A stretch of DNA of 64,000 nucleotides from Microdochium bolleyi (Eukaryota; Ascomycota; Sordariomycetes; Xylariales; Microdochiaceae): NCBI GenBank assembly GCA_001566295.1, contig KQ964245.1:2485524-2549523 (forward strand). Reading direction: 5' to 3'. The notes beneath the pieces were generated by a model that worked only from the letters and a program-made list of their open reading frames with translations, was not told the origin of the DNA and searched no databases. Below are positions 36,709-48,726 of the stretch, one piece after another (the stretch's first letter is position 1; each line of letters begins with the position of its first letter). Both the position numbers and the translations under genes were made by a program.

Positions 36709-37028
36709 CCATGGAGAAGCGGTGCCTTCGGAAGCATTCTCAGCACCGTGGAATGAGTTCGCTGGCTTGCTCAATCTGAGTGTATAACATTAACATCACA
36801 CAGTTGTGATACGCAGCATTTCGGTTTTCTCTGGCGAATGTCAACACCCACTTAGCGGTCACGGGCTGTAGAAAGAGTGTTATAATTACTGCAGACCTAT
36901 CTGAAAGAAAGAAAATGCTTCGAAGATAAAGGCTGGTCACTCTCACGAAAAGCAGCAGCAGCAATCTCACGTCAAACATACTCGTGGACCAGATGTGCTT
37001 CGCAGTAAACAATGCGAATCGATCAGAA
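36709..37028. other. Short convergent intergenic region
   Basis: About 320 AT-richer bases holding the 3' ends of the hypothetical gene and the M13 peptidase gene. No gene is seen. Confidence 0.5.
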
Positions 37029-39745
37029 CTACCACAGCTCACAGGTAGGCTCCTTGACAGGGCAGTTGAAGCTCTCCCGGAACTCGCGCGAGTTGGCCGT
37101 AGTGCCCAGGATACGGGCAAAGGCTGGCGAGTGCGGGTCCGTGTAGATATAGTTGATGGCCTGCTCCTTGCGGACCTTGCCGCACCACCAATTGGCGTAG
37201 AAGACAAAGAAGAGCTGGTCCTGGGTAAAGAACTCAAGACCGGGCAAGTTCTTGTCAGGCTGCGTGTCCTGGCGCTGCTTCCAAGCCGCAAACGCGGCAG
37301 CGACGCCTCCAGCATCCGCAATGTTCTCGCCGAGCGTCAACTTGCCATTGACGTGGAGGGATTTGCCATTGGTGCCCTCGACGGTGAAGTTGCCGTACTG
37401 AGAGACGAAACAGTCGGCACGCTTGGTAAATTCCTTGACAGTACGGTCGGTCCACCAGTCGGTGAAGTTTCCGTGGGCATCGTAATGTCTGCCGGAGCTG
37501 TCGAAGGCGTGGGACAACTCGTGCCCCGCCACAGAGGCGAAGGCGCCATACGAGATATAGCTTGGGAGATCGACGTTGAAGACAGGGAATTGCATGATGC
37601 CTGCAGGGAAGACAATCTCGTTGCCGACCGGGTTGTAGTAGGCATTGACGATATCGGCCTGCATGCCCCATTCGTTGTGGTCAACAGGCTTGCCCAGAGA
37701 CGACCAGGCTTTGTCGTTGGCCCACTTGGCGCTGTTGAGGCCGTTCTTGAAGAACGAGTCGGAGATCGAGAGATCGGCGTAGTACTTCTTCAGCGCAGTC
37801 GGGTCCATGATGTTGGGCGACTTTGTTGGATAGCCAATCTTTTGATCAATGTTGTTGACCTTGCTGACGGCAAGCTCCTTCACAGAGTCGTCCATCCAGC
37901 TGAGGCCCTTCAGCTTTGAGATGAACTGGTGCTTGATGTCGGTGATGATCTCGTCGCCGAACTTCTTGGCCTCCTCCGAGAATGCTGCTTCAATGTAGAA
38001 GCGGCTGAGAATCCAGCCGATTGTTCCGTCGACGTGTCGCAGGCATTTCTTCCATCTCTCGGTCTTGGTCTCGGGGTCCTGCCGTCTCGTTAGCTCCGTA
38101 AGGATTCAGTGACGACTTTCACGAAACTTACCCTGCCACTCAGCACATTGTTGAAGCGCGAGATCGGCTTGACTTCGGGTGCCTCGATAGCGCCAGCGTA
38201 GCTGTAGATGACCTTCCAAATCAAGTAGCTCTGCAGCACTCTCTTCGGCGTACCAGCAACCAGATCGGAAATTTTTGTCAGAAAATCGGGAAAGGCAAGC
38301 ATCATAGAATCGTCTTTGTAATCCTTGGGTGCAAGTGCTCTGATGACCTTGTCCAGCCGAAGAGCTGGGCCAAGCTCACCAACCTTGTCGATCTTTTCAA
38401 TGTTGTAGTATTTCTGAATGTGTTAGTAAGACCTTACGTCGAAGTGCGGGGATGCGCTTACTGTGACATCTTGAAGATCCTCAGGCGGCGGAGTTATTCT
38501 AGCGATCTGGGCCTCGAAATCTACGACTGCCTTTGCCAGCACGGGGGCTGACTTCCTCCAGGTGTCGTGCGGTAGCAGAGTGCTGAAAACTTCTCCTAGG
38601 AGCTTCTCATACGACGCCAAAGTGTCATTGTCCTTGTAGTACTCGGGGGAAGGTAAAGTTATGCCATCAGGGAAAGCTTGGACGATGAGCAGTTCCTAGC
38701 ATGCCGCTGTTAGTGTTTCGGGCATCCCGTGTAGAGGCGAATGTGTAGTCCATCACTCACGGGGTTCTTGTCGTCCGCGCCAATCCCGAGTTCCTCAAAG
38801 GAGCCGACTCCAATCTTCTCAAGAAGCTCGATCGTCTTGTGGAGGTTCGCGAGCTCGCCCTGGGTGAGGGGGAGACCGAGGCCGTCCGCGACAACATCGT
38901 CATCGAGCTGGAAATGTAGCGAAACTGACTTGATGAGCTCCTCGAGAGGCTCAATACCGACTTTCTCGATCGCGCCCTCGTTGCTGCAGGCACTGAAAGA
39001 GACCTGCATCTTGTTGAAGTTCTCTTCATCTGTGTTGGCGGTCTCGTGGGCGAGGTTCAACGGGGAGAAAGCAGAGTGCTAATTTCAGTCAGTCCATATA
39101 ACTGGCATTATACTGTCGAATTCTCAGTCATACCTGCGATTGGCCAGGGTAAGAGGACTCGAGAACGTGTCGGAGGATAGTCTGGCCTGCGTCGGACATC
39201 TGCGATCCGGTGGAGAAAGAGCTTCTGTCATTGGGGATGTCGTGGCGGTCCGTGAAGCCGTCGCACACGAGTGCATCAAAGTTGGTGCAAGCATCGATGT
39301 TCTGGTAGTCGGGAGAGAGATTATCTAAGATATTGTAAGCAGCTGAGTGCAGGAGGATGTTCCTGCGTCGTGGTGTACTTACAGAGAAGCTCGGAAGCTG
39401 CGTGGATACAGGCCGCAGTCGTGCAAAGCGGGCCAGCCACCTCTGCATTTCCTCTGCCCTTGCCGCGCTCTAGGACTGTATGCGCGGGTGACTGGTTAGT
39501 ACAACATCTGGAGGTCTGCTCCCCGTAAGATTGGGCATGTCCAAAGGGGCTCACATACCACCGGTCAAGATCAGGATGACCAGGAACGCGACGATGATAA
39601 AGATGCTGACGCCGAGGGAGATCCACCGGCGGCGGCGGGTCTGGCGGACAGAGTCATCCAGGTCCGCGCTATTGGCATGGTCTTGTGCGCCGGCCTCGCT
39701 CGCCTCGTTGCGAAGCAGAGGTGTCTGCTCGTTGCCTTCGGGCAT
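37029..39745 (-). CDS. M13 family zinc metallopeptidase (neprilysin / endothelin-converting-enzyme type), type II membrane protein
   Basis: Seven minus-strand exons: 39745..39559, 39475..39383, 39324..39134, 39078..38761, 38695..38462, 38413..38132 and 38078..37029, giving 784 residues with all joins in frame. A cytosolic N terminus (NEQTPLLRNEASEAG) ends in RRRR. A membrane anchor covers residues 41-60 (WISLGVSIFIIVAFLVILIL), and the rest should be lumenal or extracellular. The N-terminal peptidase_M13 region starts CTTAACIHAASELL, then YNLSPDYQNIDACTNFDALV. The catalytic part shows NAYY at about 580-583, the zinc motif HELSH at 621-625 (His621, Glu622, His625), and ENIADAGG with the third ligand Glu686 and Asp690. 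It ends CELW, like the family's CxxW tail. The active site is complete, so the enzyme should cleave oligopeptides, either at the surface or within the secretory route. Fungal substrates are largely unknown. Confidence 0.93.
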
Positions 39746-41717
39746 GTTGGCGGTTCGATAAGAGTGTCCGGTGTTGTGTGAGATTGAGGTTGTTGAAGCT
39801 TGACAACCAGACCAGCTGGGCGGTTCAGGGTGGGTAGCACCGACGTTCGGCAGCGGCGGCAGGCCGAGCAAGCAGCAGCAATCGGCTCGGGTGGGAGTAG
39901 TTACGATGGGTGATGTGCAAAAGAGATGGCCGTCCCGAGCTTCGCAGTAGCTTGGAACCGTGAAGATGTCAAGAGCAGGCAGCTCCGGGCTGTGCAGAGG
40001 CTGGGAGCTTGAGCTTTGAGCTTGATGAGGCGATGAGCAAGCACGGCTGCCGTTTGGGCGCTAGCTTGGAGCTTGTGACGTGGGCGGCCGCCTGCAGGCA
40101 CGCGCCTGGCGCCCATTGTCGGTTGTCCCTGCCATGCACAAGCGCGTGCAGCTCCAAATGCGGGGAAGGTTGGGGGCACCTTGCAGGCCAGGGGACCGTG
40201 CTGATCACGGTGCACTACCCCAGCTTTGTGCATTTGCATAAGACAATGCACATGTGCTTTCTCGCTCGGTCATTCTCCCTCAAACAGCAGAGCAGCATCT
40301 TGACTTCACCAGACACGAAGAAAGATTCTGGATGCGCTGACAAACATTGCGTTTTATCTGCCGGTCGCAGAAAACCAACTGGCGATGTGGTGGAAGATTT
40401 CTGGCTCACAGTTCGAGGTAGGACTCCTACTTCGGTCGGTGCTGATACTTGGCTCTCTATCGTTTTGCATAGGCAACGACTGGCGACTGTGCTGATTCAA
40501 ATGCAAGTCTCCTTTCCTCCAGGTGATCTATGGCCATGATGGGGGTCAGCTACACGATACCTTTGAGTGATTGTTGGTAACAGCGCCGACATCAATGCCG
40601 TCCAAGATGACCAAATCAGCCTTCTTCGCCCCCTCCTCCCCTGTCTTCCACGCTCCACCTCCACATGCCGTTTGACGTTCGCAAGCGGACACACTTTATA
40701 CGCATGCTGGTAACTTTACTCCTCCGTGTTGTAATAACTGTGTCTGGTTTAAAGTCCACTATGCCACGACATCCGTAAGGAGGAACGCAAGGACCCGACC
40801 GAGGGCACGAGCAACCTCGCCCAGTGTGCAGGCGGGGTCTTTCAACAGACCACGGTGTGGCAGAAGATGACAGGTAGGTCCTTGTATGGCAAGATATCTG
40901 AAACGTCAAGATGCACCTACTCCAAATGACGTCCTGTTTCTATGGACCATTCGTCAGTTTTTCCCGGCAAGAACGAAGACCCCTTCCGACAGTCTTGATA
41001 CCTCTCAACTTGATACTTCCCCGCGCAATAAATACATCGCTGATGCCGTCCCTCTAGCGAATGACCGACCCCAGCGGTAGCTTCAAGCTTACTCTAGCGC
41101 TCCTTGGTCCATGAGAGGGCATGACAGCCGATATCAACGACGACCGCGCAGGGGCCTACATGTGGCTGATCTGGAAGTCTAGGAAGTACACGGGACAAAA
41201 GGGGATCTTTTAACTCTTCAAAATGAGCTTTGGCTCGTGACAGGGTTTGGTCATACTGGGAAATTCTCGTAATGCAACCGGCCCGTCTACAGTAGGCACT
41301 CTAGACGGCATCTTGCCATTACCAATCAGTCGACCTCACACCTTCCACAGCTGCTTCTTAGCACAGAGGCCTTGGTCGCAGTGCTGTCTATGCGAGACCA
41401 TTTCCATCATCCCAGAAACCGAGTGCTACATGCCTGCCTATAGTTTCGAAACTCTGCATTGGTCTGGCAAGTCTTTCCATACAGCAAGATGAATCACTAC
41501 CATTTGAGGCATGAAAAGTTTCAGCCCCCCCCCTTTGGCTTTCCCATTCTCCAGCTGGAAGTCGCGATATCTGTCTGGGTTCGACACCATATCCCGATGG
41601 CTTTGACAGTGATCTTAGTTATATACACCCATTCTATTGTTAACAATCTTTGTACACGAAGATTTAGAACCCCTTTCCCGTCCTTGCCGCCTTCATCTAC
41701 CATCCCGGTTTGCATCC
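39746..41717. other. 2-kb intergenic region
   Basis: Lies upstream of the M13 peptidase gene and downstream of the arylsulfotransferase gene. Short frames only. A short C tract (about 41524-41533) is present. No gene is recognised. Confidence 0.5.
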
Positions 41718-43607
41718 TCAAACCTGTCGCATTTGCACCACCGGCTCCGGAACGACTTCCCCCGTCCTGAGGTCGACCATCGCCGTCCTGCCGAGCGCGG
41801 CTCCGTCCTTGTCCAGCGCCACGGCCTGGCCGTACGTGACACCCGGCCCGACCGACACGGTCGTCTCGAAACCGGCGCGCGGGTACAGCTCCGAGGGTGT
41901 GTCGAGAGCGTTTGTGGCGTTGCCGGCGAGCTATTGCCGATGTATATATGTTAGCGAGGTTGAAAAAGAGAAAAAAATAGAGGGTCATGAAGAATGAGCT
42001 ATGCAGGTGGAAATACTCCCCCGGGCACTATCGAGTAGGAGCAGAGGGTAAAGACTTACGACCTGCCACGAGACAACCTCTGTGGCCCCGTTCCAGCTGA
42101 GAAACAGCTTCGACGTACCATCTCCAGCACCCGCACCATCACCATCAACATCTTCACTCCTCTCTCCGCCATCACCAGGATCACCACCGTCGCCGCCCGA
42201 CGCCGGTCCTTCCCACGCCACGGCCGGCGGCCACGCCGGCTTCCCGACCCAGTCCGACTTGTACGTGCGGTAGTGGCCCCTGCCTTCCCCCTTGGGGTTC
42301 CAGATGTTGTACTGCACATCGAGCACGCACCGCCCGTCCGCCGTGTGCTCCGTGAACGCCGGGTTGAGGCCCCATCCGATCAGCACGTTGCCGCTGCCGG
42401 GCAGGACGTCGAGCCCGCCCATCGCTCCCGACACGAGGTGCGCCGGGTGCAGGTAGTCCTGGACCAGGCGGACCGTCATGCGCTCGTAGTCGAGCTCGAC
42501 GCGGCGGCCCCTCGAGCAGGCGGTCGTCGTCGTCGTCGTCGCCGTCAGGGTCCCGTCGGGCGCTGGCGTCGTGGCGTTGCAGCCAATCCCGCCCACGGCG
42601 GTGTCGAGGTTGTGGTTGTCGAAGAAGGTGAGCTGCTGCGTGCGTTTGCCGCCGCTAATGTCGCTGCGGAAGCGCGCGTGGTGGTTCCACGCAAAGGTCG
42701 TCGCCTCGCCGCCGGATATGTCCTGGAAGTTGTTGCGCTTGCCGCCCAGTGTCCAGACCGGCGCGCCCGAGGTGCCGTTGATGTAGGCGACTGTGTGCGT
42801 GTGGCGGGCCGAGATGAGGTAGTGGCCCTCGGCAGTCTTCTCGACGCTGTTGAGGTGGAAAAAGTCCCACCCTTCTGCCTTGTCAAAGTCCCACGTGAAG
42901 AACGAGTCCGTCAGCGCGTACCAGTCCGACGCCCGCCACTGGAACAGCAGCTCGCCCGTCGCAATGTCCACCTCCTGGAACAGGCTGTCCAGCAGCTTGC
43001 CCCCGTCCTCTTTCGTCATCCCGCCCGCCGGCGACGTGTCCCAGTCGAGCGTCTCATATATCGAGATGAGCACCGTCCCGTTGTCCGTGACCTGGCACTC
43101 GTGCATGTCGACGCTGCTGCTCGGATAGCCCACGGCCTCGACGATGTGTGCAATCTGGTACCCGGAGTCGTAGAACAGGCACGTCCCGGACGAGTGCCCG
43201 TCGCGCTGCTCCCCCTGGTAGAACACCAGGAAGTCCTCCCCCTTGTACCGCTGGACCTGGGTGTTGTGCGCGCTGGGCCAGCGCTGCTCGGCGTAGACCA
43301 GGCTCAGGTCTCTGGTCGAGTATATGTAGGCGCCAGCGTTGCCGCCGAGAGGGCTCCACAGCCCAAGGAAGATGTACGGCGCGGTGTCGACGAGCTCGCG
43401 GTCCCAGGTGTTGACCTGCAGCTGCGGCGCGACGATATCGGAGGTGCGGAAAGTCTGGCTCGGCGCCTGGCCGTACTTGGCGGCGTTGTAGCCGTCATAG
43501 TCGTATAGTATGGGGGCATCGGCCTGCGTGACAGGTATTATAGTCGACAAGAGTAATGTGAGAGACAGAGGCCAGCTCGGCTGTGATTGTGTCGATGTGA
43601 AGCGCAT
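41718..43607 (-). CDS. Secreted arylsulfotransferase-family protein
   Basis: Two minus-strand exons, 43607..42060 and 41930..41718, separated by a 129-nt intron (GTAAGT to CAATAG), give 586 residues. A signal peptide is likely (SWPLSLTLLLSTIIPVTQADA). The body has arylsulfotransferase-type beta-propeller features: PYIFLGLWSPLGGNAGAYIY, ETLDWDTSPAGG, FFHLNSVEKTAEGHYLISAR, HTHTVAYINGTSGAPVWTLGG, FAWNHHARFR, NVLIGWGLNPAFTEHTADGR and FLSWNGATEVVSWQV|LAGN. Bacterial relatives move sulfate between phenols without PAPS using an active-site His. The conserved HH and HTH histidines here are candidates, but no activity is established for fungal members. A Gly/Asp-rich spacer (GGDGGDPGDGGE) and a poly-Thr run made by a GTC repeat at about 42520-42543 are odd low-complexity insertions. 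Several N-glycosylation sites (NGT, NAT) fit secretion. Confidence 0.85.
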
Positions 43608-46600
43608 AGCGGCGGCTGAGATGTGCAGAGGATCCGGTCAACTAAAGATTCAGAGGCGGTCCCAGCATTCCTCTCTCCCGTGTGACGTCTAGTTGACCGT
43701 CCGAGGCCGGAGAACCTCTTTACCGAGTGACTCGATGCGATGTTGATGCGATGATCGAATTGGTGTGAATGACCAAGGCCAAGTTCGAGACGTGACTGGA
43801 GTTGGAGTCGGCCGACTGTATATGGTCGACGACACGATATGACAAGAGAGACCGAGTGTGCCGTCCTTCCTTGCTCGCCTGCCGTGGCGGAGGGGAATAT
43901 CGACCCGTGCCAAAGTCTAAAGAAGAAAAGACAAGGTGAAACAAGAATCGTGGCTACGGGTGGCGCTGCGTTTGCCTGCTCGCCTTATATCGGGGCTTCA
44001 TCATGGCGCGAGGAGCACAGAGTACCCTACGGTCTGCAACGGCCCATCGGTGCCGTTTGTAAGACCCTCGAAAGGGTCGTGGGTAATTGCCCTGCTGCAT
44101 TGGGATCTTGGCCCTACGCGATAGACTCAGGTATGACAAGCACGGAAGGACGTGCCGGGAGGGTCTCCGCCCGTGATACTGCGTGCCACATGTCCCCGCT
44201 CGGGACCGCTCGGGGATGGCCATGGCCGGCTGTGGTGGCCTATAGCATGAAGGAGCAAGTTGAGCACTGCACCACTTATGAGTGAGTATGGTGCCTGAGT
44301 CCCACGACGTTTCAAACAGAATGCTGATCCGCGCAGCGATCAAGCCAAGTGGTTGCAGTGGTGCCTGCGCTCAAAGGGGCACGGCCTGTACAGCTGCCGC
44401 ATCGGGCCATGCTCGGGGACAGGGCAGCCGATCACAGCCCTGGGGCCCCGTTGGAGAACCACTGTGGTCTGCTCGTGAGTCGCTGCGGGACGGACTCGCC
44501 AGGGCGTATCCTCATCTCCTCCTTGCGTGAGCCGCGTAATGAGATGCCAGATCATCCTCCCGAGGGGATGGGGACTCGCCGGCCGCCACGGAGGGGAATG
44601 CACGTGCCTGGCTGCTGCAAGAGGCTGGCGCTGCCCAGAACAGCAGTCCGCCGTGCCGGCTGCGCGGCACTCGGGGCCCCTTTTTAGGTTGTGACAGCGG
44701 TACGCGTAATTAAGCGCAGACATGGACAGGCCTGGGCAGCCGCTTGCGGATAGCTTAATCGATCGGGCATGCGCCGTCTCCCTGGTGGCGTCATGTCGGC
44801 AATCGCACTACTGTCCTTCGAAAGTATTGTCGTTGTCTACCCTAGAAAAGGCTATCGCAATTCACCACAACGCCGTTGCAAGATCGTGGCAAGATCGCTG
44901 CATTGTTTTCTTCTCTCATGGAGGTGCTATTCGCTGCTCGGATGACTTCCCAGTGCTGGCCAGGGTCCCTCCATAATGTACCCTAGGGCAGTTGGCCGCC
45001 ATCAAGTCTCGACATGAGAAGAGATTCTGAGGCAAGGCCTAGGCCGACTTTACTTCTCAGTGACGTGCCGGTGTGGCAACACGAGACCACTTTGGTGAGA
45101 TTCATTTTCGACAGTTGAGGCTCGCACCCGACATCGAGATGCAAGCGTGCCACTATTCAAAAACCCAAGCCGTCGAGCTCCATGGGAGATGAGCATGAAG
45201 ACTACAGGTGCCCAGCCAGGGAAACGCGACACACAAAACTGCAATGTAAGCTCGCCACCCTCTCCCTTCCACAGAAGGGACGGCCCCGCTCCACGTCTGC
45301 AGACACGATAGCTCAAACGCGATCGCGACCAGGTGGTTGACTGACAATTCACATCGTTATTCGGCGTAGGGCCCCTGGTGTTTGTGGCGTACTGCTGACA
45401 TCGTGGCCCCAGAAGAGCTGGCTCTGGACCGTGTGCACTGTGGCCTGGGGGATAGTCCAGGAGCCAGCCACAAAGCATGACGCGGGGTAGCACATGAATG
45501 GAGTGGCTGCTTGTGAAGCAGCACAAGGTTGAGCGCCCTCCTTGTGTCAGTTGTACAGAGATAAACGATGTCGCGACCGCATTGCCGGCTTTCTCGATTC
45601 ACCTAGCGGCGTGCGCCGAGGCCAATGGGTTGACAGGTACGTGGCCAGCTGCAGTTTCTTGCCGCAAATTGACGTGCCCCAAGCTCTTTGCTGCTCGGCC
45701 TGTTTCGGGCGTGATGCTCCTCAGCTCCAGCGTGGTGGTTGGCGATTTCCTGCACCTCGCTATGATGCGCTCTTGCATGCGAACCCTGGACACACTTTCT
45801 CCTGACACGCTCGGCAGGCTGGCATTGCTCGACTCAGATTAGATGCTCCAATGGCCACACTGCAATGTACCCTGGCTCAGGGCCAATAACTCCGGTCGAC
45901 GTCCATATTCCTCTGGAATTGATTGGTTTTTTCTCTCGAAGGAGGCTGGCAAGGCTGACTGGACATGCCTTTGATGCATGTTAAGCACCGCATTTGACTA
46001 TCCTCGTCGCGCTCTCCCAGACCGTGATGGGCGAGGCTGCCCAAGGTAAAAGTGGCGCAAATTCACCAAGCCGATCGGCCGTTTAAAAGTTAGGCAGCCT
46101 CGATGAGCATCCGCGGATCGCAGTCCAGGCGCTCACGATATGGGCGCAGTGACTTGCTGTCTAGTGACGTTGGGTAAAGCTGAATGTCCGTCACCAGCCA
46201 ATCCACATCCATAGAGCATGGATGGGTGGTCGACCGAAAATCAAGTGAGGGCTTGTGAGGCAGCTCATGACAGACTGTGGGGTCTCGGAGGCGACTCCCG
46301 CAATGGCGAAGATGGCGTGCACATGGGCGAGTTTTCAAATCCCGACAAGAAACCTGTCACCCCAGAGAAGGCGATATTGACAGGCTGGCATACCGCCTCT
46401 TCCCTGCGAAGGGCCACCCCAGGTAATGTGCAAGCCCTGTAGCCTCTGGCGGCCCGATAGCACCAACACCCTCCGGAGGGGCCCACCCGGGCTCGGAGGC
46501 TCACCTCCTGCATTTCCGACTATCTGCTTCGTCATTATCGGGTGTTCCGTCGGACTGGCTGGACATTGGGATTGAGATGTTGCGGGTAGTAGAGAACGGT

Positions 46601-48028
46601 GGCGGCGGCGTGTTGGATGTGCCCAATGTGCGCAAAATTCGGGATCACCTCTTGACAGTCGCGGCGTGCTCGCGGCTAACCACGTGAGACTCGCATCAGG
46701 GGGTATCGCTGGATCATGTTACCCACGTGCAACTTTGAGGCTGCAAGGTCGGGCCAAGAAGCAGGGCGGAACGGCGATCGTACCTTGGAAGTGGCTGGGC
46801 CATGTGGGCGCGGGGTCAGCATGTTGACTTGTTGGTAGTCGGGGGCGGGATGAACGGACAGCTCAGCGACCGCTGCTGACACCGACACAGAGGGTGTCAA
46901 GCGGATCCAACTTCCTAAGCTGCCATAGAAGCCCTGGTTGCCAATCGTTTTTCGTTAGCCCAGCGCACCTTGCTGCAGCTTCCAAGGTTGCTGGTGGGGA
47001 TGGACCAGGAGCTGGAAATAGGGTGCCCATGGAGCTACCCAGGTTTGTCGCAGGAATATCGTCAAGAACCTCAGAATGTCCAAATCGTACAAAGTAGTCG
47101 TCCAGGTGAGCAGACTCTGGCCCTGCGTCTGCACAAGTATGAGGGTGGCTCCAGCGACAGAAAACCAGCGGCAGCAGGCACCTCTGAACTTTGTGGACAG
47201 TGCTTCCCAACCTTGGAAATATTCTTGCCCTCCTCACGACCTACAATCGTCATGCATAGCTCAACCAGTGCACTGGCCTGGACGCCTGACTCGCCAAACG
47301 GCGTCTCCATCTGTGGCCTGTTCCCGATCCAGATGAACAGGCCGGCGTCAAGATTGCTCCAGCTCCCGTGCTTCTAGAAACAGAACCAGCACCCTGATTA
47401 GCATCCATCGCTGGCAGATGCTGGAGGGCCGAGTGGGAGCGGCCTCTAACGTTAGCCACGACCGGGTTCCAGGGCAGTGGACGCCAATTCCAAGAAGATA
47501 CATGCCCCGTTTGCAGGGAGCAGACACGCACTGGTGGCGGGGCGTGCCCTGCCTGGCACAGACACAGGCATAGTCTTGTTGCCTCACCTCGCGGTCGCTG
47601 CTCCTCGCAGGTGCGCACTTTTTGGACATTTGAGATGTACGTTCACAGCGAGAGGCGCAGACGACTATGTCAGCCGCGCCGGAATGGGGTGCGACACGAG
47701 TCTCGGACTACAGGAATTAGAAGGTGCGAGATGTGGCAGTCGAGGTCGGGGCCCTGCCAGCTCGGAAGGAGAGCCGGGCTGGGTCCGATCGACACGCTTC
47801 GAGAAGGGCGAGCTGCATCGCAAGCAGCGTCCGCCTTGGGGCCGCTAGTATTCGGGCAGCAGGTTGGACCGGTGCCGCCTGCGAGGCTCCGAGAAGCCGC
47901 AGCATGAATCGTTCGTACTGTTGTATCTGCCTGCGGCTGCACCTTGCACTGGCTGCGCAGCACAAGGAGCGAGAGACGAGCCAACCCGTGGGATGTTTTG
48001 AGAGTGGCCAGTGCCCGCGAGATACGAT

Positions 48029-48044
48029 GGGGGGGGGGGGGGGG
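48029..48044. repeat. 16-base G homopolymer
   Basis: Sixteen consecutive G residues about 700 bases upstream of the histidine kinase start. Confidence 0.9.
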
Positions 48045-48240
48045 AGCGAGCGCGGGCCCTCCCACACCAGGGCAGGGGGCTCTTCCGCCAAGGCGGCGCG
48101 ACGTCATAAGCACGCACGACCAGGGCCAGCTGGGCTCCTACGTAAGGCACCGCCGGTAGTCAGTCGTCTCGTCTGTTGCGGGCTCTGCCCACCGCCCAGC
48201 ATTGAGCCCGCCCCATCTCAGTCCAAGCCCGTCCACGCTC

Positions 48241-48723
48241 ATGCTATCTGCCTCAGGTGGTCACAACCAGCAGCACTCAGAACAGCAGCACCACCGTGAC
48301 CTGGCCGACGACCCGACTGCTGTGCTGCTACTGCCGCTCCTGCGCTGCTGTGTTGTGCTGCTGCCTCTCCACAGCTCGTCACCACTCTGCATCACGCCCG
48401 CCTTTGTGGCTGCGCCGCCTCTCTCCCGCCCTCCCCAACCATCACGCGGCCTCCCTCAGCGCCGTTACGCCCCTTCTCCTCCTCCGCCGCCTCCATTTCA
48501 CTCTTACGGCGGTCAGCACCGTGTCAAGGAAGTGCCTGCCGACCCCTGCCCAAGATCAAACACATCCCGCCACGACAAACGACACATCGGTGTCCAACAA
48601 CCACGATTTATCAACAGCGCTGACCACGACGACTCGTTTATGCCGCCGCCGTTCCCGACAACGATAACTCGTCACCTAGCCAGTCCCTGCCGCCGCCGCT
48701 GCATGGGGACGCGCTTCTGCTGA
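48241..48723 (+). other. Candidate upstream open reading frame in the histidine kinase leader
   Basis: A 160-codon frame starts at an ATG and ends with TGA just three bases before the kinase ATG, in the same frame. Its composition is Pro/Ser/His/Gln-rich, without a recognised domain. If the leader is unspliced, it could act as an upstream ORF that limits translation. Alternatively, it is chance openness in GC-rich DNA, or an upstream coding part connected to the kinase by splicing around the TGA. Confidence 0.3.
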
Positions 48724-48726
48724 GGG

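Larger units (their letters stand above)
43608..48726. other. 5.1-kb gene-poor divergent region
   Basis: It lies between the arylsulfotransferase gene (-) and the histidine kinase gene (+). No protein family is recognised in any frame. The last 500 bases are CAG/CTG- and CT-rich and probably form the kinase 5' leader. A 16-base G tract lies at 48029-48044. Confidence 0.5.

Noticed and set aside
36984..37919. 311-codon open frame on the plus strand
   Set aside because: It is antisense to the catalytic exon of the M13 peptidase, whose motifs are clear.
42273..43508. 411-codon open frame on the plus strand
   Set aside because: It lies entirely antisense to the arylsulfotransferase exon and is a by-product of high third-position GC. 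The protein is Arg/Val-rich and matches no family.
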